Source: an uncultured Chitinophaga sp. (GTDB lineage Bacteria; Bacteroidota; Bacteroidia; Cytophagales; Cyclobacteriaceae). From it: a DNA stretch of 64,000 nt. Each line of letters opens with the position of its first letter. Within the stretch, counting starts at the first letter, position 1. The stretch lies in assembly GCA_902168205.1 (NCBI GenBank), contig CABHOK010000014.1, positions 806,001-870,000 of the forward strand. The letters run 5' to 3'. This document shows positions 1 through 9,386 of the stretch, piece by piece. Position numbers and translations under genes: made by a program. The notes under the pieces are model-generated. The model made no database searches. It had not been told where the DNA came from and worked only from the letters and a program-made list of their open reading frames with translations.

Positions 1-564
1 AACATGACGATGGACATGAATCGCGAAGTAAAATTCGAGAATGGAAAATGGTCTGTTACGGATGCTATAAAATCTGCCATGGGCGATATAGCCGAGCAAA
101 ATCTGATCGAACCAAAAACGTTGAAGTGTCTGCAGCGCAATGTTAAACAGGGTCCTGTTACAGTAGTGTTGACTTATACCGACAAAGCTATAACGGGTTC
201 TATGGACATTGGCAACGGACAGAAGAAGCCTATCGATGTAAAGCTTCAGAATCCGATTATCATTGACGGTGCCGGCTCTGACCTGGTGATTGCTCGCCTT
301 CCGCTAAAGGAAAATTCCAGCACAGTTATCGAGATGTTAGATATACAGACATCACAGATCAAAAAGTATGAAGTAAAATTACTGGGTACAGAAAAGATAA
401 CCGTACCTGCCGGTTCATTTGATACCTATAAAATTTCAGTGAACCAGGTTGATGGCGGAGAGAAAACTACATACTGGATTTCATCTACTGATAAGAGCAT
501 GGTCCGCACGGAAGCGATCGTTCCGCAGATGGGTAATGCGAAGATGGTAGCTGAAAGGAAATGA
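1..564 (+). CDS. DUF3108-like protein, 5' end outside window
   Basis: The reading frame is open to the first base, so the gene probably begins upstream. At least 186 residues are visible. The C-terminal part, with LLGTEKITVPAGSFDTYKI followed by a tryptophan-containing strand (TTYWIS) and a final VRTEA segment, resembles the beta-rich DUF3108 family of periplasmic or outer-membrane-associated proteins. No signal peptide can be judged because the N-terminus is missing. A terminator follows 39 bases after the stop. The family assignment is by pattern only; no biochemical function is known to me. Confidence 0.6.
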   Translation, partial: NMTMDMNREVKFENGKWSVTDAIKSAMGDIAEQNLIEPKTLKCLQRNVKQGPVTVVLTYTDKAITGSMDIGNGQKKPIDVKLQNPIIIDGAGSDLVIARLPLKENSSTVIEMLDIQTSQIKKYEVKLLGTEKITVPAGSFDTYKISVNQVDGGEKTTYWISSTDKSMVRTEAIVPQMGNAKMVAERK

Positions 565-602
565 ATCGTTATTCGTTGATAGTTATCCGTTAATCGTGAA
601 AG

Positions 603-640
603 AATGCACAAAATCCTCTGTGACTTTGTGCATTTTTTTT
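603..640 (+). terminator. Rho-independent terminator
   Basis: A perfect 10-bp inverted repeat (603-612 with 625-634, arm AATGCACAAA) with a 12-base loop runs into an eight-base T tract. It ends the transcript of the preceding DUF3108-like gene. Confidence 0.8.
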
Positions 641-662
641 GTGTTCTCCGTGCAATGGATTT

Positions 663-686
663 TAACGATTAACCATTAACGATTAA
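663..686. repeat. Short AT-rich intergenic repeat (ACGATTAAC type)
   Basis: The stretch contains two copies of TTAACGATTAA separated by CCA. Related sequence (GTTATCCGTTAATCGT) occurs at 582-597, and its reverse complement with small changes at 60666-60688. All three sit in intergenic DNA, suggesting a dispersed short repeat. Confidence 0.4.
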
Positions 687-1565
687 TCACTTCCTATTCG
701 CGAGATATACCCCTCCAATGATGCAGAGCATCCCTACAAAGTGTCCCACGCCTAATCTCTCACCATCCAACAAGCCCCACATCACCGCCACGATTGGCAA
801 TGCATACGTAACTGAACTCGCGAAGAGGGCTGTACTCATTTTTACCAGGTGGTTGAAAAGTATAGTTGCTACCGCAGTACTCATCAAACCGAGTAATACA
901 ATAAAACCAGCCGCCTGCCAGCCACCGGGTTGTGTTGTAAGCTTCGGTACAAAATCCGAGAAGCCGAATAAATATATAAGCGCCAGCGGACCGATCAACA
1001 GCAACGAAACACTGGTAATGGTAAGCGAACCAAGATCAGGTATTTTGAATTTGATGAGGTTGAGGTTCGATCCGTAACAAAAGCATGCGAGCACAATCAG
1101 CAGTGCAAATGCATTGAATCCTCCTATAGCACCATCGCTTCTGGATATACTGAGTATAATACCACCGGCAAATCCTAAAAGTATACCGACAATGGCTACT
1201 GTTTTAAAACGTAGTTTGAAAACAACGGCACCGATTAACATGGTAAAAATAGGTGTGAGTGTATTCATGATTCCGGCAACGGAACTATCCATGCGGGTTT
1301 GTGCTGTGGCAAACAAAAAGGCGGGTATAAATATACCGAGCATGCCGGAGGCAAAGAGTTTACCGTAATGATGCACGTGAAGTTCTTTCAGTCGCGTAAC
1401 CGCGAGTGGAATCAGAAACAAGGAAGCAGAAGCAACACGAAGTGCTCCGACTTCATCCGGAGAAAATACTTTCAGTCCTTGCTTAATGAGTATAAAGGAT
1501 GTTCCCCAGATGAGCGTAAGACTTACAAATAAAATAATGGAGGTGCCGCGATTGGAATCAGACAT
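687..1565 (-). CDS. EamA/DMT-family transporter
   Basis: An integral membrane protein of 292 residues with about ten hydrophobic segments, arranged as the two five-helix EamA halves of the drug/metabolite transporter superfamily. The first half starts LTLIWGTSFILIKQG, typical of the family; the C-terminus is GGVYLANRK. The open frame extends 21 codons further upstream, but the ATG at 1565 (MSDSNRGTS) places the first membrane helix normally and is preferred. The substrate cannot be predicted; family members export amino acids or other small metabolites. It is transcribed alone and convergent with the preceding gene. Confidence 0.85.
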   Translation of the reverse strand: MSDSNRGTSIILFVSLTLIWGTSFILIKQGLKVFSPDEVGALRVASASLFLIPLAVTRLKELHVHHYGKLFASGMLGIFIPAFLFATAQTRMDSSVAGIMNTLTPIFTMLIGAVVFKLRFKTVAIVGILLGFAGGIILSISRSDGAIGGFNAFALLIVLACFCYGSNLNLIKFKIPDLGSLTITSVSLLLIGPLALIYLFGFSDFVPKLTTQPGGWQAAGFIVLLGLMSTAVATILFNHLVKMSTALFASSVTYALPIVAVMWGLLDGERLGVGHFVGMLCIIGGVYLANRK

Positions 1566-1759
1566 ATAGGTTAATGAGCAATGGGTAAAAAAAGAAAATA
1601 CGTTTTTATTCCTGTAAAGGTTTGCCAACTCAACCAGAATAAAAACCCGATTATTGCTAAAAAAATAAATTCAACTCTATACTACTCTACCCTCGCTGCT
1701 CGTGACAAAATTTGTCTGCGTAAGTCTGTCCCGATAATCATCGGGTAGCGGGAAAGAAA

Positions 1760-2749
1760 CTAAGCTGCCACAGAGCTATACGTATTAATCACATCATCCA
1801 GAATAGCAAGCACATCCGCTTCAGTCGGAGCCTCTACCAATCGCATACGGAACGGTTTGAAGTCATTAATACCTTTAAAGTAATTGGTATAGTGCCTGCG
1901 CATTTCGAATACACCCAGCTTGTCTCCCTTCCAGCGGATTGAAAACTCAAGGTGCTTTTTGGTAGCACGAACACGCTCAGCCATATCCGGAGGTGCTGGA
2001 CGTTCGCCATGCTTTATATAGTGCTTGATTTCGTTGAAGATCCACGGGTATCCTATAGCAGCACGTCCGATCATGACACCATCCACACCGTAGCGATTTT
2101 TATACTCAAGCGCTTTCTCAGGTGAATCGATATCACCATTGCCAAAAATAGGTATATGGATGCGCGGGTTCTCTTTTACTTTGCCGATAAGCGTCCAGTC
2201 GGCTTCACCTTTATACATCTGCACGCGCGTGCGACCATGAATTGATAAAGCTTTTATACCTATATCCTGCAAACGCTCAGCTACTTCTAAAATATTTTTG
2301 GTTGATTCGTCCCAGCCCAAACGAGTCTTAACCGTTACCGGAAGATGGGTACACTTCACGATCTCGGCTGTCATCTTTACCATCTTGGGTATATCCTGGA
2401 GCAACGCAGCTCCAGCTCCGCGACAGGCAACTGCCTTTACCGGGCAACCATAATTTATATCGATGAGATCAGGACGAGCGGCTGTTGCTATCTCGGCAGA
2501 TTGCACCATGTTACCAATGTCGCCACCAAAAAGCTGAATGCCGATGGGGCGCTCATATTCAAATATGTCGAGCTTCTGCCGACTCTTGGCGGCATCACGA
2601 ATTAACCCTTCAGACGAGATAAATTCAGTATACATCAGGTCTGCACCACCCTCTTTGCACACAGCACGGAAGGGCGGATCACTCACATCCTCCATAGGCG
2701 CCAGCAACAAAGGAAACTCTCCAAGCTCTATTTGACCGATTTTCACCAT
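1760..2749 (-). CDS. dusB: tRNA-dihydrouridine synthase B
   Basis: A flavoenzyme that reduces specific uridines in the tRNA D-loop. The 329-residue protein begins with the FMN-barrel motif LLLAPMEDVSDPPFR (about 14-28), has the NYGCP motif at 99-103 and the catalytic-site cysteine at 109 in VACRGAGAALL. SIHGRTR and the phosphate-binding IGRAAIG follow. The open frame runs 23 codons further upstream, but the ATG at 2749 matches the family N-terminus and has a -7 promoter box only nine bases upstream. It is divergent from the CPBP protease with only 28 bases between the start codons. Confidence 0.93.
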   Translation of the reverse strand: MVKIGQIELGEFPLLLAPMEDVSDPPFRAVCKEGGADLMYTEFISSEGLIRDAAKSRQKLDIFEYERPIGIQLFGGDIGNMVQSAEIATAARPDLIDINYGCPVKAVACRGAGAALLQDIPKMVKMTAEIVKCTHLPVTVKTRLGWDESTKNILEVAERLQDIGIKALSIHGRTRVQMYKGEADWTLIGKVKENPRIHIPIFGNGDIDSPEKALEYKNRYGVDGVMIGRAAIGYPWIFNEIKHYIKHGERPAPPDMAERVRATKKHLEFSIRWKGDKLGVFEMRRHYTNYFKGINDFKPFRMRLVEAPTEADVLAILDDVINTYSSVAA

Positions 2750-2758
2750 ATTAGCCCG

Positions 2759-2766
2759 CAAATTTA
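2759..2766 (-). promoter_or_regulatory. -7 box of dusB promoter
   Basis: Read on the minus strand this is TAAATTTG, a perfect match to the Bacteroidota TAnnTTTG element. It lies nine bases before the chosen dusB ATG, implying a leader of only a few bases. No clear TTG -33 element is seen. Confidence 0.5.
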
Positions 2767-2777
2767 AGCAGAAATAT

Positions 2778-3737
2778 ATGGAGCAGGAAATAGGCCCGCG
2801 TACGGTGCATCCAGCCATTGTAATAATTGTAACGCTCGTGGCAGTAATGCTGGGGTTTCAGGTAATCGGTCCGATGATCGGATTCTTCGTGGCACTGCCA
2901 CTTTATCCCGGCAGCCTGATGGAAATGACCGAATCGCTAAAGGAACCGATGAAAGATCCGGAGATGAAAAATACTTTATACCTCATGCAAGGTTTCGGAA
3001 CATTTTTCGGGCTAATACTGGTGCCGTTATATGTGCTGGCAAAATTTCACCGCTCAGCCAGTACGTTGTTTAAAGGACCGATGTATATCCAGCCCGTGGT
3101 GCTGGTGGTTGGTATTGTAATGATCTTCATGATGGTAAACTCAATGTTCATCGAATGGAATCAGAACATCACGTTTCCTGAAAGTATAGAAAAATGGGCC
3201 CGGGGTACCGAAGAGCAACTTGCAGAGCTTACCAAGTATCTCACCAAGTTCGACTCCGGCGGGCAGGTAGCCCTGGCGTTGGTTGTTATTGCCATATTGC
3301 CGGCGATAGGTGAAGAGCTCGTGTTTCGGGGTATCATTCAGCGCGAGTTTTACCGGGGCACCAACAATATCCATGTAGCTATATGGGTATCGGCAGCAAT
3401 CTTCAGTGCTATTCACGTTCAGTTCTATGGCTTTGTACCACGCATGTTGTTGGGTGCACTCTTCGGGTATCTTTACTACTGGTCGGGTAATTTATGGATG
3501 CCCATACTGGCACACTTTATAAACAACGGCTTTACGGTTGTGGCTATGTACCTGTACCAGCGCGGTACTGTTGAAATGGATATAGAAGATGCAAAGGCCG
3601 CTCCATGGTCGGCCGTTTTAACAAGCGCTGTAATTACCGTTGCTTTGCTTTATCTTTTCAAAAAATTTTATGAAAAGAGAACTCCAGCCGATTTTGTTAA
3701 CAATACAAATTCGGATAATGCGACTCTTATTCAATAA
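2778..3737 (+). CDS. CPBP-family intramembrane metalloprotease
   Basis: A 319-residue polytopic membrane protein with the CAAX-protease/bacteriocin-processing (CPBP, Abi) domain. Motif 1 is EE(179-180)LVFRG with Arg184; motif 2 is FSAIH with His213; motif 3 is HFINN with His246 and Asn250. These are the residues that place a glutamate and histidines at the intramembrane active site in the Rce1/MmRce1 fold. Hydrophobic segments flank residues 15-45, 70-90, 105-125 and 165-300. It is followed 45 bases later by cdsA, so the two may share a transcript. The substrate is unknown. Confidence 0.88.
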   Translation: MEQEIGPRTVHPAIVIIVTLVAVMLGFQVIGPMIGFFVALPLYPGSLMEMTESLKEPMKDPEMKNTLYLMQGFGTFFGLILVPLYVLAKFHRSASTLFKGPMYIQPVVLVVGIVMIFMMVNSMFIEWNQNITFPESIEKWARGTEEQLAELTKYLTKFDSGGQVALALVVIAILPAIGEELVFRGIIQREFYRGTNNIHVAIWVSAAIFSAIHVQFYGFVPRMLLGALFGYLYYWSGNLWMPILAHFINNGFTVVAMYLYQRGTVEMDIEDAKAAPWSAVLTSAVITVALLYLFKKFYEKRTPADFVNNTNSDNATLIQ

Positions 3738-3782
3738 CAAATTATAATTTTAGACCCTACCAAAACCGAATAACCAAGATTT

Positions 3783-4610
3783 GTGACTTCGCTTACCAAG
3801 TACAACAACCTTACACTTCGAATCATTACCGGTTTGCTGGGCTCAGCAGGTATAATAACAGCGGTCTGTTTAAGCGAGTGGGGATACTTTGCCGTATTTT
3901 TTATTATCTGTTTTTTCTCGCTTATTGAATTTTATAAACTGGTGGGGCTCGATGGAATGGTGCCTCAGAAAGCATTGGGTACACTGGGAGGTATACTTCT
4001 CTTTGTGTTGTCTTTTCTTATCGAAATGCACCTGGTGTCCTATCGATACTATTTCTTGTTCTTCCCGATCGTATCATGCGTATACATGATCAAACTCTAT
4101 AAGAAGTTTGAGCGCAAGCCGTTCACGAATATAGCCTTTACATTTCTGGGTATTTTTTATGTAGCTATACCTTTTACGTTGCTGAACATTGCTGTATTTG
4201 AGGACGGGGTATACAATTTTGAGATCATATTCGGCTGTCTCTTTATACTTTGGGCCAGCGATACCGGGGCTTACTTTGCTGGTACATATCTGGGTAAACG
4301 AAAACTTTTTGAACGTATTTCTCCGAAAAAATCATGGGAGGGTTTCTTTGGCGGTGCACTGCTCGCCATGATCTTTGCCTACGGATTGTCTACCTATTTT
4401 CATACACTTTCCGTATGGCAGTGGCTTACCATCGGGGTAATTATTGTAGTAGGGGGTACATTTGGAGATTTAGTAGAGTCGCTGTTGAAGCGAAGCATTG
4501 AAATAAAAGATTCAGGTACAAGTCTGCCAGGACACGGAGGTTTCCTGGATCGTTTTGATGGTTTGCTGATCTCGGCACCTTTTATTGTTGCATACCTCGA
4601 AATTTTTTAG
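3783..4610 (+). CDS. cdsA: Phosphatidate cytidylyltransferase
   Basis: This enzyme makes CDP-diacylglycerol from phosphatidic acid and CTP, the branch point of phospholipid synthesis in the inner membrane. The 275-residue protein has about eight hydrophobic segments and ends with the full family signature: KRSIEIKDSG, then PGHGGFLDRFDGL. The SDTGAYFAG and PKKSWEGFFGG motifs lie in the middle. The start is GTG at 3783. It lies behind the CPBP protease gene and in front of wbqC in the same direction. Confidence 0.95.
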   Translation: MTSLTKYNNLTLRIITGLLGSAGIITAVCLSEWGYFAVFFIICFFSLIEFYKLVGLDGMVPQKALGTLGGILLFVLSFLIEMHLVSYRYYFLFFPIVSCVYMIKLYKKFERKPFTNIAFTFLGIFYVAIPFTLLNIAVFEDGVYNFEIIFGCLFILWASDTGAYFAGTYLGKRKLFERISPKKSWEGFFGGALLAMIFAYGLSTYFHTLSVWQWLTIGVIIVVGGTFGDLVESLLKRSIEIKDSGTSLPGHGGFLDRFDGLLISAPFIVAYLEIF

Positions 4611-4753
4611 TCGTCTCTTTACAGAGCGTTTTCGTATAACTGAATGTAGAGCATTTTCAACAAGATAAGCAGTGTTGAAAGGCTTTGTAAAAAGAACAGG
4701 CATACATATATATGTAGGCTTGTGTAAAAACTATTTTTTAAACTATATACTGG

Positions 4754-5380
4754 TTGAAGTTCCTGATAGAATCACATTATCTCCCTTCGATCGCATACTT
4801 CTCTGCGCTATCATCTGCTACAGAGATTGTTATCGAGCGACAGGAGAACTTTGTAAAACAGACATACCGTAACCGTTGCTACATTCATACATCGCAAGGT
4901 ATAGAACAACTTACGGTGCCGTTAACCAGTAAACATGGTAAAACGTTAATAACCGATATACGGATCGACTATAGTCAGAAGTGGTTAAATAATCATTGGC
5001 GCACCATACAATCAGCGTATGGTAAAGCTCCGTTCTATGAACATTATGTGGATGATCTTGAAAAAGTACTCTTCCGTAAAAATGAATTTCTATACGATCT
5101 GAATATACAATTGCTGTCAATGTGTCTTGCATGGCTGAAGTGGAAAGTGACTGTCAGCGAAAGTATGTCGTATGAGAAAGAACTGCCGGATACTGTAACA
5201 GACCTTCGATCGTTGATTAATTCAAAAAAAAACGATCTTTTGGCAAAGTTTTATAGTCCGGTAGAATATACGCAGGTATTTGGCAATACGTTTGTAAGCA
5301 ACATGAGCCTGATCGACCTGATCTTTTGTGAAGGCCCGGCTTCCGCCAGGATTGTGAAGGCTTCCGCTGTGGAAAAATGA
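4754..5380 (+). CDS. wbqC: WbqC-like protein
   Basis: A 208-residue WbqC-family protein (PF08889 type). It has the characteristic N-terminus LIESHYLPSIAYF, then TYRNRCYI and the WRTIQSAYGKAPFYEHY motif around residues 85-105. WbqC proteins occur in polysaccharide or O-antigen loci and in many Bacteroidota; their reaction is not well established. A TTG start at 4754 is chosen because an in-frame stop lies four codons upstream and the family motif begins at once. Confidence 0.85.
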   Translation: MKFLIESHYLPSIAYFSALSSATEIVIERQENFVKQTYRNRCYIHTSQGIEQLTVPLTSKHGKTLITDIRIDYSQKWLNNHWRTIQSAYGKAPFYEHYVDDLEKVLFRKNEFLYDLNIQLLSMCLAWLKWKVTVSESMSYEKELPDTVTDLRSLINSKKNDLLAKFYSPVEYTQVFGNTFVSNMSLIDLIFCEGPASARIVKASAVEK

Positions 5381-5493
5381 ACAAATGTTAATTTGAGCGT
5401 GTTTCTTACGCAGTATTAAATCTTCAGGCTTACGATAGTATTGAACAGACAAAAAACTTTACATTTACACTAATCAATTTTTGATTTTCTCTT

Positions 5494-8037
5494 ATGGAGG
5501 CAAAATTTTCCAACCGCGTTAAAGAAGTTATATCGCTTAGCCGCGAAGAGGCTCTTCGGCTTGGCCATGACTATATCGGTACTGAACACCTTATCTTAGG
5601 TATGATCCGTGAAGGTGAAGGTGTAGCAGTGGGTGTGCTAAAAAAATTAGGAGTACCAATGGACGAACTCAGAAATGAGATCGAAAAAATTTCCAAAGGA
5701 ACTGCTACGCATCAGATCAAGAACCTGGCTAATATACCCTTGACAAAAGCCTCAGAAAAAGTTCTTAAGATTACTTACCTGGAAGCAAAGATTTTCAAAG
5801 CCCAGCTTATCGGCACAGAACATTTGTTGCTCTCTATACTGCGTGACCATGACAACCTGGGTACGCAGATCTTAAATAAGTTTGACGTAAACTACGAGAC
5901 CGTGAAAGAAATGCTGGAATACCAAAACGAAGGTCCGATGGCATCACAGGATACGGATGATCCGGATGATGACTCATCAAAAATCTTCGGAGGTGGCGCA
6001 CAAGGTGGTGCTGCCGGTAAAGAGAAGAAAGGCACTGAAAAATCCCGCACTCCAGTGTTGGATAACTTCGGCCGCGACCTGACCCGTCTGGCAGAGGACA
6101 ATAAACTCGACCCTATCGTTGGGCGTGAAAAAGAAATTGAGCGCGTGGCTCAGATTCTTTCCAGAAGAAAGAAGAACAACCCAATTCTTATTGGTGAACC
6201 TGGTGTAGGTAAAACAGCTATCGCTGAAGGTCTTGCACTGCGCATCATTCAGAAGAAAGTATCACGCGTATTGTTCGGTAAACGCGTTGTGACGCTTGAC
6301 TTAGCATCACTCGTAGCCGGAACAAAATATCGCGGTCAGTTTGAAGAGCGTATGAAAGCGGTGATGAATGAATTGGAGAAATCTCCGGATGTAATTCTCT
6401 TCATCGATGAACTTCATACTATTGTTGGTGCTGGTGGAGCTTCCGGCTCACTCGATGCCTCCAATATGTTCAAACCGGCTCTGGCCCGCGGAGAAATACA
6501 ATGCATTGGTGCAACTACACTGGATGAGTACCGTCAGTATATAGAGAAAGACGGTGCACTTGCCCGCAGATTCCAGATGGTGATGGTAGACTCTACTTCA
6601 CCGGAAGAAACGATCCAGATCCTCGACAACATCAAGGAAAAATACGAAGATCACCACCACGTGATCTATACCAAAGAAGCGATCGAAGCGTGCGTAAAAC
6701 TTTCTGATCGTTACATCAGCGACCGCTATCTTCCAGATAAGGCGATCGATGTAATGGACGAAGCCGGTGCACGCGTTCACATCAACAACATTCACGTTCC
6801 GGAAGAAATCGTGAAGCTTGAAGAAGCCATTGAAGATGTGAAGAAAGAAAAGAATCGTGTTGTAAAAAGTCAGAAGTACGAAGAGGCAGCACAACTGCGC
6901 GATCGTGAAAAGAAACTGATCGAACAACTCGATATCGCGAAAGCGAAGTGGGAAGAAAAAACACGTACTGAAAAGTATACAGTTAATGAAGATAACGTAG
7001 CCGATGTTATTGCAATGATGACCGGCATACCGACCAAACGTATCGCTCAGAAAGAAAGCAACAAGCTTCTGAACATGGGCGAAGAGCTGAGCGGAAAAGT
7101 TATCGGCCAGGATGAAGCCATCAGGAAACTGGTGAAGGCAATTCAACGTACGCGCGTAGGCTTGAAAGATCCGAAGAAACCAATCGGTTCCTTTATCTTC
7201 CTCGGTCCTACCGGTGTTGGTAAAACTGAATTGGCTAAAGTACTGGCAACCTATCTCTTCGATAAAGAAGACGCACTCGTGCGGATTGATATGAGTGAGT
7301 ATATGGAGAAATTCTCCGTGTCACGTCTGGTGGGAGCGCCTCCCGGCTACGTGGGTTACGAAGAAGGCGGACAGCTTACTGAGAAAGTGAGACGCAAGCC
7401 TTACTCTGTAGTATTGCTCGATGAAATTGAAAAAGCTCACCCGGATGTATTCAATATACTTCTGCAGGTGTTGGATGATGGTATACTTACTGACGGTTTA
7501 GGCCGCAGAGTAGATTTCAGAAACACCATCATCATCATGACATCGAATATAGGTGTACGTGATCTGAAAGATTTCGGTACAGGTATCGGTTTCGCTACTG
7601 CAGCTAAACGCGAATCAGAAGAAGAGCACATGAAGCTCACCATTCAGAATGCGTTGAAGCGTGCGTTCTCTCCGGAATTCCTGAACCGTTTGGATGACGT
7701 GATCGTGTTCAACTCACTGCAGCGCGAACACATTCACAAGATCATCGACATTACTTTGCGTAAGTTGTTTGATCGCATTATCCAGATCGGCTACAACGTG
7801 GAACTTACCGATAAGGCTAAAGACTTCCTCGCAGAGAAAGGATACGATCATCAATTCGGAGCTCGTCCGTTGAACAGAGCGATCCAGAAATACCTGGAAG
7901 ACCCTGTAGCAGAAGAGATCCTGAAAGGTGAAGTGGAAGAAGGCGGAACAATTCTGGCCGACCACGATGGTAAAGCAGATGCACTTACCATCAAGGTAAA
8001 AAAGGCTAAGGCTTCTTCTAAAGAAAAGAAAGAGTAA
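5494..8037 (+). CDS. clpC: ATP-dependent Clp protease ATP-binding subunit ClpC
   Basis: An 847-residue Hsp100 unfoldase that feeds substrates to ClpP. The double Clp N-domain occupies about 1-145, followed by an acidic and glycine-rich linker (150-185). AAA module 1 has Walker A GEPGVGKT (234-241) and Walker B with Asp306-Glu307. A UVR-like coiled-coil middle domain lies near 446-481, which marks ClpC rather than ClpA or ClpB. AAA module 2 has Walker A GPTGVGKT (571-578) and Walker [10 protein letters not shown]. It is monocistronic, bounded downstream by a strong terminator, and has no clpP nearby. Confidence 0.97.
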   Translation: MEAKFSNRVKEVISLSREEALRLGHDYIGTEHLILGMIREGEGVAVGVLKKLGVPMDELRNEIEKISKGTATHQIKNLANIPLTKASEKVLKITYLEAKIFKAQLIGTEHLLLSILRDHDNLGTQILNKFDVNYETVKEMLEYQNEGPMASQDTDDPDDDSSKIFGGGAQGGAAGKEKKGTEKSRTPVLDNFGRDLTRLAEDNKLDPIVGREKEIERVAQILSRRKKNNPILIGEPGVGKTAIAEGLALRIIQKKVSRVLFGKRVVTLDLASLVAGTKYRGQFEERMKAVMNELEKSPDVILFIDELHTIVGAGGASGSLDASNMFKPALARGEIQCIGATTLDEYRQYIEKDGALARRFQMVMVDSTSPEETIQILDNIKEKYEDHHHVIYTKEAIEACVKLSDRYISDRYLPDKAIDVMDEAGARVHINNIHVPEEIVKLEEAIEDVKKEKNRVVKSQKYEEAAQLRDREKKLIEQLDIAKAKWEEKTRTEKYTVNEDNVADVIAMMTGIPTKRIAQKESNKLLNMGEELSGKVIGQDEAIRKLVKAIQRTRVGLKDPKKPIGSFIFLGPTGVGKTELAKVLATYLFDKEDALVRIDMSEYMEKFSVSRLVGAPPGYVGYEEGGQLTEKVRRKPYSVVLLDEIEKAHPDVFNILLQVLDDGILTDGLGRRVDFRNTIIIMTSNIGVRDLKDFGTGIGFATAAKRESEEEHMKLTIQNALKRAFSPEFLNRLDDVIVFNSLQREHIHKIIDITLRKLFDRIIQIGYNVELTDKAKDFLAEKGYDHQFGARPLNRAIQKYLEDPVAEEILKGEVEEGGTILADHDGKADALTIKVKKAKASSKEKKE

Positions 8038-8060
8038 TCCCCCGGAAGGGTATAAATAAA

Positions 8061-8089
8061 AAAGGACGGTGATGAACCGTCCTTTTTTA
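8061..8089 (+). terminator. clpC terminator
   Basis: A perfect 10-bp stem (8061-8070 with 8076-8085, arm AAAGGACGGT) closes a five-base loop and ends in a T tract, 23 bases after the clpC stop. Confidence 0.9.
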
Positions 8090-8401
8090 TGCCGGTTGCC
8101 TAAGTTGAATAACGTTGTGCACTACGTAGCGGTAAATATTACTTCATATCAATGGTAGGATATAGGCTTCCCGCTAAATCCCCCAAAAGAAATATATAGT
8201 TAGTCGCACGCTATATTAACCTGCATTTTCGATTTTATACATACTCCCTCGTTTGCCGGTAATCAAATCTACGTATCACCTCTCAGTATATCTTTCTCTG
8301 ATCTCTTTCGGGTTATACTTTACATGCAACACACTTTCAACTTTTTGAGGCGGTGCTGCAAATGGGGCCGTGATATATTCGCCCCTTAATTTTTTCCCTT
8401 C
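8090..8401. other. Intergenic stretch without a recognised gene
   Basis: No convincing reading frame on either strand. TATATTCG at about 8371-8378 is one mismatch from the -7 consensus and could serve the next gene; nothing else stands out. Confidence 0.4.
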
Positions 8402-8992
8402 ATGAAACAATTTTACTTCTCTGTGTCTGTACTTTATAAAACTGCTTTTGTCGTGTTTGCTTTAGTTGCCGGTTCTACAACGTACGGGCAGACTGTAAAC
8501 AATAACTGGAGACAGGACCTTGAAAACTCGATGAAAGAATTTTTAAGTTGCCAGCCAAGCACAGATGTAAACAGTCCGTGTAATAAATTTTTAGGTGAGT
8601 CGCTCAACACGGTTTACCGCATCAACGATTTCTATTCCCAGAATTTAGGGCGGTATATGGTAGCTTCTGAAATAGCTAAATATTTAAAGAGTAGTGAACA
8701 GTGGACACTGCTGGGACCTTGCTACGATCAAAAAACACTTACACAGGCACAAGAAAATGCCAATGCCCGCAAGGCTGTTGTGGCAGTATATATGACTGGT
8801 TCTGGCGGAGGTCATGTTGTGTTGATTACACCAGGCTCACTTCAGTCTTCAGGTTCGTGGGAGCTCAGTGTTCCAACGGCTACATCTTTCTTTTTAAGTC
8901 AGCCCGACCGCTCGTTTATTAATAAGGGGTTGTCGTTCGCCTTTGGAAAAATGCTGATGAAGGATATCCTGATCTATACCCGAAAATACTAA
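8402..8992 (+). CDS. Secreted protein, possible papain-fold (NlpC/P60- or CHAP-like) hydrolase
   Basis: A 196-residue protein with a signal peptide (hydrophobic 10-25, probable cleavage after YGQ at 30). I do not recognise a named family. The segment SPCNKFLGESL (Cys60) resembles the helix carrying the catalytic cysteine of NlpC/P60 and CHAP enzymes, and GGGHVVLITPG (His138) resembles the beta strand carrying the histidine. The spacing of 78 residues and the order Cys then His fit a papain-like fold. If correct, it would cleave peptidoglycan peptides or a related amide in the periplasm or outside the cell. No partner or immunity gene is adjacent. Two further cysteines (50 and 107) could form a disulfide. 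Confidence 0.5.
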   Translation: MKQFYFSVSVLYKTAFVVFALVAGSTTYGQTVNNNWRQDLENSMKEFLSCQPSTDVNSPCNKFLGESLNTVYRINDFYSQNLGRYMVASEIAKYLKSSEQWTLLGPCYDQKTLTQAQENANARKAVVAVYMTGSGGGHVVLITPGSLQSSGSWELSVPTATSFFLSQPDRSFINKGLSFAFGKMLMKDILIYTRKY

Positions 8993-9031
8993 GCTATATA
9001 GTGGCGTGTTGTAAGAACTGTTTTATTAAGA

Positions 9032-9086
9032 GCGCCTTCTTATTTGTCAAAATCTGTGCATAGTTGCGAATAAGAAAGCGCATCTT
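9032..9086 (+). terminator. Imperfect hairpin, probable terminator
   Basis: Arms 9032-9046 and 9067-9081 pair over 15 positions with one mismatch and one G-T pair, enclosing a 20-base loop and followed by a short T-rich tract. It lies 40 bases after the secreted hydrolase gene. Confidence 0.55.
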
Positions 9087-9386
9087 TTATTATATAATCC
9101 CGTTGGGTGCTATTAGATTTTCGAAAACCGATCGTTTTCTTATTCTACAAGCATATCTTTTCTTTTTGCCTTTAAATAAGGTAAATTCACTCTCTGTCGC
9201 AGAATAAGAACGGTTATGTAGCGCAGTCAGGTAATTTTGCAGACGGATCCGGGCAAAGGTTGGAGGGTAGTTGTTTAGGCACTATGGGTTTGCGAGAATT
9301 TTAGAAAAGAACGCCAGCGTGTTTCAGATAAAACGTAAGAGAAACTTCAGTCTGTTTTAAAGGATTAACCTATAGAATTCAACGTA
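9087..9386. other. Intergenic region with repeated TTCTTATT arms and a -7 box
   Basis: No gene is seen in this 300-base stretch. TTCTTATT occurs at 9137-9144 and its reverse complement at 9203-9210, echoing the arms of the hairpin just upstream. TAATTTTG at 9232-9239 fits the -7 consensus and could drive the histidine kinase gene from about 150 bases upstream. Confidence 0.35.

Noticed and set aside
4672-4872. 66-codon frame at the wbqC start
   Set aside because: Overlaps wbqC in another frame; WbqC begins with its family motif.
6598-7146. 182-codon minus-strand frame
   Set aside because: Lies wholly inside clpC, low-complexity Phe-rich antisense translation.
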